A stretch of 32,489 nt of DNA from Nitrospinota bacterium (GTDB lineage Bacteria > Nitrospinota > Nitrospinia > Nitrospinales > VA-1): positions 37,752 to 70,240 of the forward strand of contig WAHY01000012.1 in assembly GCA_009873635.1 (NCBI GenBank), given 5' to 3'. Position 1 is the stretch's first letter; every line of letters starts with the position of its first letter. Made by a program: the position numbers and the translations under genes. Of the stretch, positions 1-9,073 are shown piece after piece. The notes beneath the pieces are model-generated. The model was given only the letters and a program-made list of their open reading frames with translations. It searched no databases and was not told where the DNA came from.

Positions 1-455
1 TTCGTTTTTCCCTGAAAGTCAGGAATCAATGTTTCAATCTTAACGCCTGGGCACTGGTTTCGAATTGCCTTGATGGTTTGAACCCACTGACCTGCCCCGC
101 CATCTGGCAGGTCATCGCGATCCACAGAAGTTATAACCGCAAATTTTAAACCCAGCTTTGAAAGAGACAGGGCTACCTTGTCAGGCTCATCTGGGTCAGG
201 AATACTCAAGGAACCTGTAGGCACATCGCAAAACCGACAAGCCCTGCTGCAACTGTCTCCCAGGATCATAAAGGTCAAAGTGCCGGCATCCCAACAGGTG
301 CCAATATTTGGACAGGATGCAGACTCGCAAACCGTATTCAATCCACTTTTTTTTAATAGTGATTTTAATTGAAAAAATCTTGAGGTTCCGGGAAGTCTGG
401 TTTTTAACCAGTGAGGTAATCTTTTATGCTTATATTTTTTAACTGAAATACTCAT
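1..455 (-). CDS. lipA: Lipoyl synthase LipA, N-terminal part (cut by the left window edge)
   Basis: Radical-SAM enzyme that inserts two sulfurs into octanoyl groups on lipoyl-dependent enzymes. The visible 151 codons contain the LipA-specific cysteine cluster C-x5-C-x5-C (CESASCPNIGTC, about residues 41-52), which holds the auxiliary 4Fe-4S cluster. The radical-SAM C-x3-C-x2-C motif follows (CSRACRFC, about residues 67-74). Further LipA signatures are DVPTG after the cluster and ITSVDRDDLPDGGA. The start is the ATG at 455; no strong Shine-Dalgarno is visible. The rest of the barrel lies outside the window. It is divergent from lptF, with about 137 bases between the two starts. Family assignment is very secure; only completeness and the exact start are uncertain. 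Confidence 0.95.
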   Translation of the reverse strand, partial: MSISVKKYKHKRLPHWLKTRLPGTSRFFQLKSLLKKSGLNTVCESASCPNIGTCWDAGTLTFMILGDSCSRACRFCDVPTGSLSIPDPDEPDKVALSLSKLGLKFAVITSVDRDDLPDGGAGQWVQTIKAIRNQCPGVKIETLIPDFQGKT

Positions 456-499
456 TAAATTTAAAAAGGATGGAATATAAACCCGATGCCATGATGTAG

Positions 500-540
500 T
501 ATAATGTGACGAATTATAAAAAGAAACCTTTCGTTTCTTT
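500..540 (+). promoter_or_regulatory. Possible promoter -10 and leader hairpin before lptF
   Basis: A TATAAT hexamer at 500-505 lies 88 bases before the lptF start, but no convincing -35 sits at the right distance. Downstream, AAAGAAAC (520-527) and GTTTCTTT (533-540) form an 8-bp stem with a 5-base loop. This could be a leader hairpin of the lptF message or a weak bidirectional element between lipA and lptF. Seen in the sequence; function inferred. Confidence 0.3.
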
Positions 541-592
541 AATCAATAATTCCAGCCTGTTTGCAGACCATTATATTGATACACCCCGTTAA

Positions 593-1888
593 ATGATATT
601 TAAAACCATTGACAAATACATTCTCAAAGAGCTGTTAAAGATCTTCTTGATCAGCATTTTTGCCATGACAATGGTCCTCTATCTGGACAAATTCCTGTTT
701 CTTGCTGAAATGATCGTCAACCGTGGGGTTTCTTTTCTGGAAATGATAATGATGATGGTCTATATCTCCCCGGCTTTTTTTGCCATCACCATTCCCATGG
801 CAGTTCTTATGGCTTCTGTTGTGACTTTCAACCAGTTTTCAGCTAATAACGAATGGGTTGCCATGAAGTCGTGCAACTGGAGTTTTTTGGAACTCATGAA
901 GCCTGTTCTACTATTTTCATTAATTGCATATTTATTTGCCAATATCATTATGTTCCTGGCACTTCCATGGGGCAACCACTCTTATAAAGTTCTGGTGTAT
1001 GACATCATAAAGAACCGTGCCAACATTGATATTCAGCCTAATGTCTTCAACCGGGATTTCAAAAACCTGATTCTATTGGTAAAAGAACACCATCAAAACT
1101 CTTTGTTAAAAGGAGTTTTTATAGCCGACACGACCAATCCGAAAAATCCACAAATAATCACGTCTGAGCAGGGAGTGATCTTTCCAAACCCGAAAACCCT
1201 CAAAATTCAACTTAAGCTGGATAATGGAACCATTCATGAGTTGAGTAATGAAAGAGGAGATTATCAGACTTTAAATTTTGATCGTTATGACATCAACCTG
1301 AGTCTCCCAGACACGGAAAGGCTGGAAGAAGAGGCCCTTGTCGGGAACAAAGAAATGTCGTTTGCAAAAATCAAAGAAAAAATCAAGGATATGAAGGCAA
1401 AAGGGCTTCCCACCCATGGCCCTGAAGTCGAGTTGAGTAAAAAGTTTTCCATACCTTTTACCTGCCTTCTATTTGCATTTCTTGGTGCACCACTCGGCAT
1501 AAAATCAAGCCGGTCTGGAAAGTCTGGTAGCTTTGGAATTACCGTTGCCGTTATCATGATTTATTATATTGGCCTGATTATGACCCAGAACCTGGGAAGA
1601 ATCGGTAAAATTCATGCATACACTTCGGTGTGGATACCCAATATTATTCTTATTATTGTGGTTGTATATGTGGTCTACAAAATGCAAAAAGAATTGCCTT
1701 TCAAATTCGTAGATCGATTCTTAGACTTCATCATAACAGTCATGCAATTCTTCAGTAACATGTTTAGAAGAAAGAACCAAAGACCAAGCCAAAAAGTTAA
1801 AAGTGAAAAACAACCTGAAACACAACGCCCTACTTTAGAGGGAATAGATCAGCTGAGGAAAGTATCTAATCTAAACAAGCAGGACTGA
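593..1888 (+). CDS. lptF: LptF/LptG-family permease of the lipopolysaccharide exporter
   Basis: Inner-membrane subunit of the LptB2FG ABC transporter that extracts lipopolysaccharide and passes it to the periplasmic bridge. The 431-residue length and layout fit the YjgP/YjgQ family. There is a first membrane helix at about residues 13-33 and two more near 55-80 and 100-125. A roughly 160-residue periplasmic beta-jellyroll-like section follows (about 130-290). Helices then return at about 290-310, 317-340 and 345-370. The sequence TIPMAVLMASVV and the ALPWG turn resemble LptF more than LptG, but only one of the usual pair is present here, so the F/G choice is tentative. After the last helix comes a charged cytoplasmic tail (about 395-431) rich in Lys, Arg and Gln. 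The ATG start lacks a clear ribosome site. The broken CBS gene follows 28 bases downstream. Confidence 0.85.
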   Translation: MIFKTIDKYILKELLKIFLISIFAMTMVLYLDKFLFLAEMIVNRGVSFLEMIMMMVYISPAFFAITIPMAVLMASVVTFNQFSANNEWVAMKSCNWSFLELMKPVLLFSLIAYLFANIIMFLALPWGNHSYKVLVYDIIKNRANIDIQPNVFNRDFKNLILLVKEHHQNSLLKGVFIADTTNPKNPQIITSEQGVIFPNPKTLKIQLKLDNGTIHELSNERGDYQTLNFDRYDINLSLPDTERLEEEALVGNKEMSFAKIKEKIKDMKAKGLPTHGPEVELSKKFSIPFTCLLFAFLGAPLGIKSSRSGKSGSFGITVAVIMIYYIGLIMTQNLGRIGKIHAYTSVWIPNIILIIVVVYVVYKMQKELPFKFVDRFLDFIITVMQFFSNMFRRKNQRPSQKVKSEKQPETQRPTLEGIDQLRKVSNLNKQD

Positions 1889-1916
1889 TAAACAGTTCAA
1901 AGAAACGGAGAAAAGA

Positions 1917-2362
1917 ATGAAAACGGCAAGCGACATCATGACTCGGGATGTGGTCACAGTAAAAAAAGATCAACTCATAAGTGATCTTTCGAAACTATTT
2001 CTTGAAAACCATTTTAACGGGGTCCCAGTTCTTGATGAAGGTGGAAAGGTTGTCGGTGTTGTCACTCAGGGCGACTTGATTGAGCAGAACAAGAAACTCC
2101 ACATTCCTACAGTAATCGCCCTGTTCGATGCTGTCCTGTTTCTGGAAAGCGAGAAGAAGTTTGAAGATGATGTAAAAAACTGACTGGATCAAAAATTGAA
2201 GATATTTACCATAAAAACCCTGTCACCGTTTCTCCCGATACAGAACTCAGCGAAATCACTACTATGATGGCCGAAAAAGATATACACACCCTCCCTGTTC
2301 TGAATGGCGACAAACTAGTCGGAATAATCGGAAAACGTGATATCATTCGAGCCATGGCTTAA
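1917..2362 (+). pseudogene. Two-CBS-domain protein, frame broken in an A6 run (recoded or pseudogene)
   Basis: The first frame (1917-2183) encodes 88 residues forming one CBS motif: SDIMTRDVVTV, then GVPVLDEGGKVVGVVTQGDL. It stops at TGA 2181-2183. Starting at C2180, the frame one base back continues without interruption for 60 codons to TAA 2360-2362. That frame encodes the second CBS motif: KIEDIYHKNPVTVSPDTEL, then HTLPVLNGDKLVGIIGKRDI. Together they make a normal-sized stand-alone CBS pair of about 148 residues, a family that commonly senses adenine nucleotides. A GGAG ribosome site lies 6 bases before ATG 1917. One extra A in the run at 2174-2179 would restore a single frame, giving V-K-K-L-T-G. 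Possible explanations are a real mutation, a sequencing error, transcriptional slippage on the A run, or -1 ribosomal frameshifting. Confidence 0.85.
2174..2180 (+). other. A AAA AAC slippery heptamer with adjacent stop codon
   Basis: The codons GTA AAA AAC TGA place the heptamer A-AAA-AAC in the zero frame in the X-XXY-YYZ register used for -1 frameshifting. A stop codon follows it directly, and the -1 frame carries the second half of the protein. No obvious downstream stem-loop is seen. An upstream purine stretch (GAGAAGAAG, about 10-20 bases before) is only a weak internal Shine-Dalgarno candidate. Confidence 0.5.
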
Positions 2363-2574
2363 CCCTCCCTATCTCCCCAAATCAGCAAATACCCATAAAG
2401 CCCTAACCCTCTTATTTATTTGAAGACTGATAAGTCCCTAACCTGAAGTCTTTACCATTTCACAATTTATGGTTGATTATTTATAAAGAGAGAAATACAA
2501 GATAAAACTAATATATACTTATAGGGATAAAATGACGGGCTTTGTTTATTTTAGTCAAACTGACTTGATATAAG

Positions 2575-2916
2575 ATGCATTTTTCTCAAAATATGCCCTC
2601 AAGAATCTATAAAAAACCCGGGCTTACACTTTCACATGGTTCAGATGCTGCTTCGCCACAACAGGTCAAAGAACTGCAAAGGGATCTCAGGCAACTGGGC
2701 TATCTTTTCCGCGGAATCAAATGTATCGTCGGGTCATTTATTTCAGGCGGAACACCCATCAGCCACACAGGTTACTGGGAAGATAAAGAGGTGGGTAAAA
2801 TAATAGCAGAAAAACTAGCCATCGACTGGCTGAGGGTGAATAAGCGGGATAGCAAAGAAAAGACTAATGCGCGAATAAGAAACTACAAGGAACGCTACGA
2901 AATGCCAAAAACTTGA
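2575..2916 (+). CDS. Small protein with a peptidoglycan-binding-like N-terminal motif
   Basis: This is 113 residues with no signal peptide. Residues about 30-48 (QVKELQRDLRQLGYL) match the opening helix and loop of PG_binding_1-type repeats found at the start of some cell-wall hydrolases. The expected continuation of that repeat (DGxFGxxT then a second helix) is not clear: a GSF segment is followed by unrelated sequence rich in Gly, Ser and Thr, then a basic helical tail (KRDSKEKTNARIRNYKERY). It may be a shortened or rearranged remnant of a wall-binding protein, or a small lineage-specific gene. The start could be ATG 2575 or ATG 2593; neither has a good ribosome site. It converges with pyrG with no gap (stop 2916, pyrG stop 2917). 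Confidence 0.5.
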   Translation: MHFSQNMPSRIYKKPGLTLSHGSDAASPQQVKELQRDLRQLGYLFRGIKCIVGSFISGGTPISHTGYWEDKEVGKIIAEKLAIDWLRVNKRDSKEKTNARIRNYKERYEMPKT

Positions 2917-4560
<1,644 letters not shown>

Positions 4561-4584
4561 TTAACATCCTCAATAATTTCAGGT

Positions 4585-5361
4585 TCAGGGTAAAACCGAC
4601 TGTTCAGCCAGGCGCTCTTCTATAAGAGCTAAGTCTGATTCACTATCTACACCGATCGAATCCAAATCTGTTTCAACAACTTTTATACCATGTCCGTTTT
4701 CAAGTATTCTTAGCTGTTCCAGTTTTTCAATTTTCTCAAGATTAGACTCAGGCAAGCTGCTAAATTCCATCAAAAATGATTTTTTGTATGCATAAAGTCC
4801 AATATGCTTATACCAAAAAGGCTTCAAGTGATCGACTGAAGAATTTATACCATTATTATCCCTGTCCCACGGAATAGGAGCTTTAGAAAAGTATAGCGCC
4901 TGGTCAAATTTATCCACAACAACTTTAGTTATATTACGATCCAACAGTTCTTTGTGTGATTTTATCGGGATTCTTAAAGTAACCGTCGATTGAGAAATCC
5001 CTTCCAACAGAGGTTTTACGATGAGGTCAATATTTGAAGGGGGTATCAGAGGCTCATCTCCCTGCACATTCACAACGACCTCACAGTTTATATCCCGGAT
5101 CACCTCAGCAATACGGTCGGTTCCCGACTCATGGTCTGATGAAGTCATAACCGCTTTTCCACCAAACCCATTTACTGTATCCAGAATACGCGAGTCATCT
5201 GTTGCAACGATCAATTCAGACACACATTTTGTTTTACTTGCCTGTTCATATACCCATTGAATCATTGGTTTGCCTTGAATCAAGGCAAGAGGTTTGCCTG
5301 GGAAACGGGAAGAAGACCAGCGTGCGGGTATAACAGCTATAACTTTCGTGTCAGCCATCAT
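4585..5361 (-). CDS. kdsB: 3-deoxy-manno-octulosonate cytidylyltransferase (CMP-KDO synthetase)
   Basis: Activates KDO with CTP for inner-core lipopolysaccharide synthesis; the next gene in the operon makes the CTP. It has 258 residues, normal for KdsB. Signatures are VIPARWSSSRFPGKPL (about 11-26, nucleotide binding), TDDSRI, the SGTDRIAEV stretch and VVNVQGDEPLI, plus YFSKAPIPWDR and HIGLYAYKKSFL. The first of two adjacent ATGs is taken as the start because GGAAGG sits 7 bases upstream. kdsA is not visible nearby. Confidence 0.96.
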   Translation of the reverse strand: MMADTKVIAVIPARWSSSRFPGKPLALIQGKPMIQWVYEQASKTKCVSELIVATDDSRILDTVNGFGGKAVMTSSDHESGTDRIAEVIRDINCEVVVNVQGDEPLIPPSNIDLIVKPLLEGISQSTVTLRIPIKSHKELLDRNITKVVVDKFDQALYFSKAPIPWDRDNNGINSSVDHLKPFWYKHIGLYAYKKSFLMEFSSLPESNLEKIEKLEQLRILENGHGIKVVETDLDSIGVDSESDLALIEERLAEQSVLP

Positions 5362-5387
5362 AAACCAACCTTCCCCATACTCACTAC

Positions 5388-5552
5388 CTGAAAATTAAAG
5401 TCAAACAAATCGGAATTCCTGTCTTCCAGGGAAGCAAAAAACATAATTTGAATTTAAAAGGACTTCTAAAAGAAGAAACGGGAACTCAAATGACCGGTAG
5501 GCTAATGGAACAGCTAATAATGGCCTGCATTAGCCTCCAAAATGGAGAATAA
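5388..5552 (+). other. Short coding-like stretch without a proper start
   Basis: In the region upstream of kdsB, the plus strand stays open from 5364 to a TAA at 5550-5552. It reads like protein (YLKIKVKQIGIPVFQGS, later GLLKEETGTQMTGRLMEQL). The only early in-frame start candidate is CTG 5388; ATG codons come late. No family is recognised. It could be a gene remnant or a chance open frame over the kdsB leader. The remaining bases between kdsB and the CpoB-like gene show nothing else convincing. Confidence 0.2.
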
Positions 5553-5607
5553 CCTAAAACTAAATGGTCTTCAACCGATAAAAGACAAATCGATAGAATA
5601 AGGCTCG

Positions 5608-6594
5608 TTACTGAATCTGATTCAGTTGGGCAAGAATTTTACCACGTACTTCTGAGGGAGGATTCTTCTTTAAAGCACCTTCAAGGATTTCAACCGCACG
5701 GCTGGTTTCCCCTTTTTTGGAATAGGTCAGCCCTAACATATAGCGTGAGTCATGCACCTTATTGCCCCGGGGATATTTGTTTAATACTGTCTCAAACTGG
5801 AGGACAGCGTCATCATACATCTCCAAAGCGACATAATTGGTACCAATCCAAAATGCGATATTATCTTTTAATTTATTTGGGGGATTACTGAGCGCTAAAT
5901 TCTGAAACAGCAAAATAGACTCGTCATAATTCTTGCTTCTGTATGCATTCAGGGCTTTATCATACTCAGGAGGAGTCTTAACCACTGCTCTTCGCATACG
6001 CCTTTTGGTTGCCGGAGCAGCCCGTGATTTCTGCATTTTAATTCTAGCGATCTCTTCATTTAGGCGGGACACCTGTGCCTTCAGGTCCTCTACCTCCGGC
6101 TCCAGAAAGTCAGAAGAGTCTGTTACAGAAGAAACACTTCCTTCAAGCCTCTCACTCGCAGCAGTGATCTTCGGCTCCAAGGTGCTCAATATTTCTTCAA
6201 GTTCGCGAACCTTACTGATCAAAGCCTCCTGCTGGCTTTGCAGACTTTCCACATCACCTTTTAATTCATTTTTATCCGTGCGCTGATCAACACTGGCAAA
6301 ACCATCGGGGTCGTCTTCCATGAACCCGTCATCACTCGCGTCTAAATCGGAAAATTCGCTGTCTTCAGCAAAGAAATCATCCTCACCTGAATCCACTCGC
6401 CTGTCCCGTCTATCTCGTCTTTCATCACCAAAATCCATTTCATCATCTTCAGCTTCAAAAGGAAAATCTTCTTCAAAAGCCAAATCATCTTCATCTTCAC
6501 CAGCCCATGGAAGATAACTGCAACCGGAAAAAGCTAAAGAAAATATAAGCACCGCTAAAAGAAGAAGGCGCGAAAATATGTTGGTGGAAGGCAT
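5608..6594 (-). CDS. CpoB/YbgF-like TPR lipoprotein with a hyperacidic linker
   Basis: Probably an envelope lipoprotein related to CpoB/YbgF, which coordinates peptidoglycan synthesis and Tol-Pal-driven outer-membrane constriction. From ATG 6594 it has 328 residues. There is a signal sequence with lipobox FSGC (Cys about 25). An unusually acidic, low-complexity stretch follows (about 30-105; many Asp, Glu and Phe, with a DERRDRRDRR patch). A coiled coil comes next (about 110-185), then a basic linker, then TPR repeats typical of the YbgF C-terminus (about 205-328: YDKALNAYRSKNYDESILLF and two more). ATG 6594 is preferred over the upstream ATG 6606 and TTG 6609 because GGAG lies 6 bases before it. 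No tol or pal genes adjoin it here. A near-perfect promoter lies about 50-80 bases upstream. Confidence 0.75.
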   Translation of the reverse strand: MPSTNIFSRLLLLAVLIFSLAFSGCSYLPWAGEDEDDLAFEEDFPFEAEDDEMDFGDERRDRRDRRVDSGEDDFFAEDSEFSDLDASDDGFMEDDPDGFASVDQRTDKNELKGDVESLQSQQEALISKVRELEEILSTLEPKITAASERLEGSVSSVTDSSDFLEPEVEDLKAQVSRLNEEIARIKMQKSRAAPATKRRMRRAVVKTPPEYDKALNAYRSKNYDESILLFQNLALSNPPNKLKDNIAFWIGTNYVALEMYDDAVLQFETVLNKYPRGNKVHDSRYMLGLTYSKKGETSRAVEILEGALKKNPPSEVRGKILAQLNQIQ

Positions 6595-6646
6595 GTTTGA
6601 CTCCATCAAGTTACCAAAAGGAATACTACTCCTTAATAATCAATGA

Positions 6647-6681
6647 ATTATATGAGGTTGTCTATATAATGTCAACCTCAT
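6647..6681 (-). promoter_or_regulatory. Consensus sigma-70 promoter overlapped by an inverted repeat
   Basis: On the minus strand, TTGACA (6675-6670) and TATAAT (6652-6647) are separated by exactly 17 bases: a perfect match to both boxes, pointing at the CpoB-like gene. A 9-bp inverted repeat (ATGAGGTTG 6652-6660 and CAACCTCAT 6673-6681, 12-base loop) covers the -35, the spacer and the edge of the -10. With one bulged base the symmetry extends to about 13 bp. This is where a repressor would sit; the operator role is inference. Confidence 0.7.
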
Positions 6682-6747
6682 TATAAATGGATTTTTCAGC
6701 TAAATATATGTAAATTCCCCCAAATTTGGAAAGGTGAATTTCGTTTT

Positions 6748-7893
6748 TCAGGCACGGGTTCCCGACCTGTTGAGAGACACTGTTTGACTCACGATCTCGG
6801 CAGCCCTTTCAATTTCTTCCCTGGTATTACTCCAGCCTAAACTAAAACGGATTGAAGAGTTGATTTTATCTGCCGGTATGCCCATTGCTGTTAAAACAGG
6901 AGAAGGCAGTCCAGACCCCGAACTACATGCCGATCCTGTCGAAACAGCCACTCCGGCCATATCCAGACCAATGAGCAAAGTATCTCCTTCAACCCCATCA
7001 AAACCGAGGTTCAAAGTATTTGGCAGCCTGTTTTCAACATCACCAAAAACTTCGACTCCTGAAATCCGTTCAGTCACCAAATTGAGGAAGTGATCACGCA
7101 GGGAGGATAATTGTGTGGATTTCTGCAAATTCGAAAGTGCCAGTTCACATGCTTTGCCAAAACCAACTATACCAGCTACATTTTCTGTCCCCCCCCTTCT
7201 TTTCTTTTCCTGCCCCCCTCCACAAACAGGTGAAAACAAATCAGCAGTCCCTTTCCTTAGATAAAGAGCCCCAACCCCCTTTGGGCCATTCAACTTATGC
7301 GCGGAAATGGATAACATATCGATGGGCATATCTTTAACGCTAAAAGGTATCTTGCCAACACTTTGCACAGCATCCGTATGAAAGAGAACCCCTTTATTCT
7401 GCACCACATCACCCGCTTTCACAATATCCTGCATCACACCAGTCTCACTGTTGGCATGCTGCAGAGACACAAGAAGGGTCGACTCCCTTATACTGTCTGC
7501 TAATGGTTCGACCCGCCCCAGCCTGTCTACCGACAACCGGCCCACATCAAACCCCAGTTTTTCAAGTTGCAGGCAGGGGTTCAAAATGGAAGGGTGCTCA
7601 ACCTGACTTGTAACAATATGACCGACAACTTTTCCAGTGCTCAGGGCCACACCCAAAAGGGCAAAGTTATTTGCCTCGGTTCCCCCACTGGTAAAAATAA
7701 TTTCTGAGGGTGAAGCTCCAATGAGAGCGGCTACCTGCTCACGGGCTTCGTCTACCATAACCCGGGCCGACCTGCCTATAGAATGCACGCTCGAAGGGTT
7801 TCCTATCTGGCTCCGCATTACCGATGCAACGAGTTCCAGAACTTCAGGAGCCATCGGGGTTGTGGCGTTATGATCAAGATAAATTTTACTCAA
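6748..7893 (-). CDS. Cysteine desulfurase (NifS/IscS family)
   Basis: PLP enzyme that removes sulfur from cysteine for Fe-S cluster and thiolation pathways. Its 381 residues fit the NifS/IscS (class I) group. The N-terminus YLDHNATTPM is typical. Other marks are the GNPSSVHSIGR segment, TSGGTEANNFALLG, the PLP lysine in SISAHKLNGPKG, the GGGQEKKRRGGTEN loop and the active-site Cys in SACSSGSGLPS. The start is TTG 7893, with AGG 5 bases upstream; no ATG is available near the conserved N-terminus. Downstream lies the CpoB-like gene and upstream lies cysE, which makes O-acetylserine for cysteine supply, so the pair could link cysteine synthesis to sulfur mobilisation. No iscU or iscR is seen, so the exact name (nifS or iscS) is left open. 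Confidence 0.93.
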   Translation of the reverse strand: MSKIYLDHNATTPMAPEVLELVASVMRSQIGNPSSVHSIGRSARVMVDEAREQVAALIGASPSEIIFTSGGTEANNFALLGVALSTGKVVGHIVTSQVEHPSILNPCLQLEKLGFDVGRLSVDRLGRVEPLADSIRESTLLVSLQHANSETGVMQDIVKAGDVVQNKGVLFHTDAVQSVGKIPFSVKDMPIDMLSISAHKLNGPKGVGALYLRKGTADLFSPVCGGGQEKKRRGGTENVAGIVGFGKACELALSNLQKSTQLSSLRDHFLNLVTERISGVEVFGDVENRLPNTLNLGFDGVEGDTLLIGLDMAGVAVSTGSACSSGSGLPSPVLTAMGIPADKINSSIRFSLGWSNTREEIERAAEIVSQTVSLNRSGTRA

Positions 7894-7975
7894 ACTAAAC
7901 CTGTAAAAAAATAGAAGTCAGATTAAAAAGAAAGAAAAGATGTAACCTTTTAGCAAGATTGTAGCCATTGCCCCC

Positions 7976-8701
7976 CTATTGCTCAGGGTTAACGTTGGCC
8001 TCCTTTGATAGTGGAAGGGTCTCCGACTTGATAGACGCGGGATCTACTCCATTCTGTTTCAGGGTTTCCTTTAATTGACGAATTTCTTTTTCCATTTGCG
8101 GCAATCTGTCTAACATGCACTCTATAGCCCGGGCAACAGGATCCGGGAAAGACTCCAGTCCCTCATTATCTTCAACATCAGAAGAAACACCGGAAAAAAC
8201 CACTCTACCCGGAACGCCGATTACAGTGGAGTATTCTGGCACATCCTGAAGAACCACCGATCCAGAACCAATTTTCGTGTTACGACCAACGTGTATAGGG
8301 CCTAAAACTTGTGCACCGGCGCCAATCACTACATTATCAGATATAGTCGGGTGACGTTTTGCCTTTTTAGTCGCGAGTCCTCCCAATGTGACACCATGAT
8401 AGATAAATACATTGTTCCCCACCTCGGAAGTTTCACCGATCACCACTCCCATACCATGGTCAATAAAAAACCTATGACCAATTTTTGCTGCCGGGTGTAT
8501 TTCTATACCAGTTATCCACCTGGAAAACTGAGATAAAGCCCTGGCCAGGAAATTGAAACCCAAATTCCATAACCAATGCGCTAAACGGTAGCTGATCAAC
8601 GCATGAACACCGGGATACAATAACAGCACCTCGAGAAAATTCCTTGCAGCAGGATCTTTTTCGATAGCAACACTTACATCTTCTTTGATTTGACGAAGCA
8701 T
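7976..8701 (-). CDS. cysE: Serine O-acetyltransferase
   Basis: Makes O-acetylserine from serine and acetyl-CoA, the first step of cysteine synthesis. It has an N-terminal helical domain ([20 protein letters not shown]) and then the left-handed beta helix: [40 protein letters not shown], then [14 protein letters not shown]. The catalytic His is in [10 protein letters not shown], and the acetyl-CoA loop follows the RHPTI segment. ATG 8701 is chosen (241 residues): it matches the usual start of short CysE proteins, and a TATAAT lies 40 bases upstream. A longer in-frame reading from TTG 8782 would begin upstream of that -10. The roughly 55-residue tail after the beta helix is rich in Glu, Lys and Pro and is probably flexible. 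Confidence 0.93.
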   Translation of the reverse strand: MLRQIKEDVSVAIEKDPAARNFLEVLLLYPGVHALISYRLAHWLWNLGFNFLARALSQFSRWITGIEIHPAAKIGHRFFIDHGMGVVIGETSEVGNNVFIYHGVTLGGLATKKAKRHPTISDNVVIGAGAQVLGPIHVGRNTKIGSGSVVLQDVPEYSTVIGVPGRVVFSGVSSDVEDNEGLESFPDPVARAIECMLDRLPQMEKEIRQLKETLKQNGVDPASIKSETLPLSKEANVNPEQ

Positions 8702-8740
8702 AGTATTTGGTATGGGATGTAAACTATTGTTTATAGATTT

Positions 8741-8746
8741 ATTATA
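8741..8746 (-). promoter_or_regulatory. Candidate -10 box of cysE
   Basis: TATAAT on the minus strand 40 bases before ATG 8701; the -35 at 17 bases (TTTCCG) is poor. It supports the shorter cysE start. Confidence 0.4.
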
Positions 8747-8794
8747 TCTCACACGGGACCAGACGGAAAGCCCCCATTCCAAATAGTTTCATAA

Positions 8795-9073
8795 AAAGGA
8801 GCCAATAAAGAATATCGTACTTATTCCCTTATCAACGAGTCCACTTACAACGCGGCCAGAGAATTCATTGAGGTCAGGGAACTGGATGTTTTGAGAGTGG
8901 TCGGCAGATCGACTCCCATAAAAATATTCGAACTATTAGGAAAACAAGGCGAAACCGATGAGTCGGTCAAAAAGGTAATGCCATTTTATTTCGAGGGATT
9001 AAAAAACTATAAGCAGCGGGAATGGGAAAAAGCAAAAAAAGAATTTGAAAAGGCATTAAAAATATGGCCTTAA
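8795..9073 (+). pseudogene. Remnant: C-terminal tail of a class III adenylate/guanylate cyclase with TPR
   Basis: Reading from 8798 on the plus strand gives GANKEYRTYSLINESTYN, then EFIEVRELDVLRVVGRSTPI and KIFELLGKQGETDE. This is the end of class III cyclase catalytic domains (the LEGANKEYGT ... ELDxIRVKG ... YELL pattern). It is followed by the start of a TPR (FYFEGLKNYKQREWEKAKKEF) and a TAA at 9071-9073. The catalytic core and any CHASE2 or membrane part are missing: the upstream frame closes at TAA 8792 and the DNA there is the cysE promoter region. There is no credible start codon or ribosome site. Reading past the TAA gives DGPS, the usual continuation of this tail family, so the stop itself may be a mutation. 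The 3' end overlaps the end of scpA by 4 bases. Confidence 0.75.

Noticed and set aside
5608-5630. CTGAAT...ATTCAG hairpin as a terminator of the CpoB-like gene
   Set aside because: The stem lies inside the last codons (LNQIQ) and has no T-run after it.
8702-8782. Longer cysE start at TTG 8782
   Set aside because: It would begin upstream of the TATAAT at 8741-8746, has no ribosome site, and adds residues not typical of the family.
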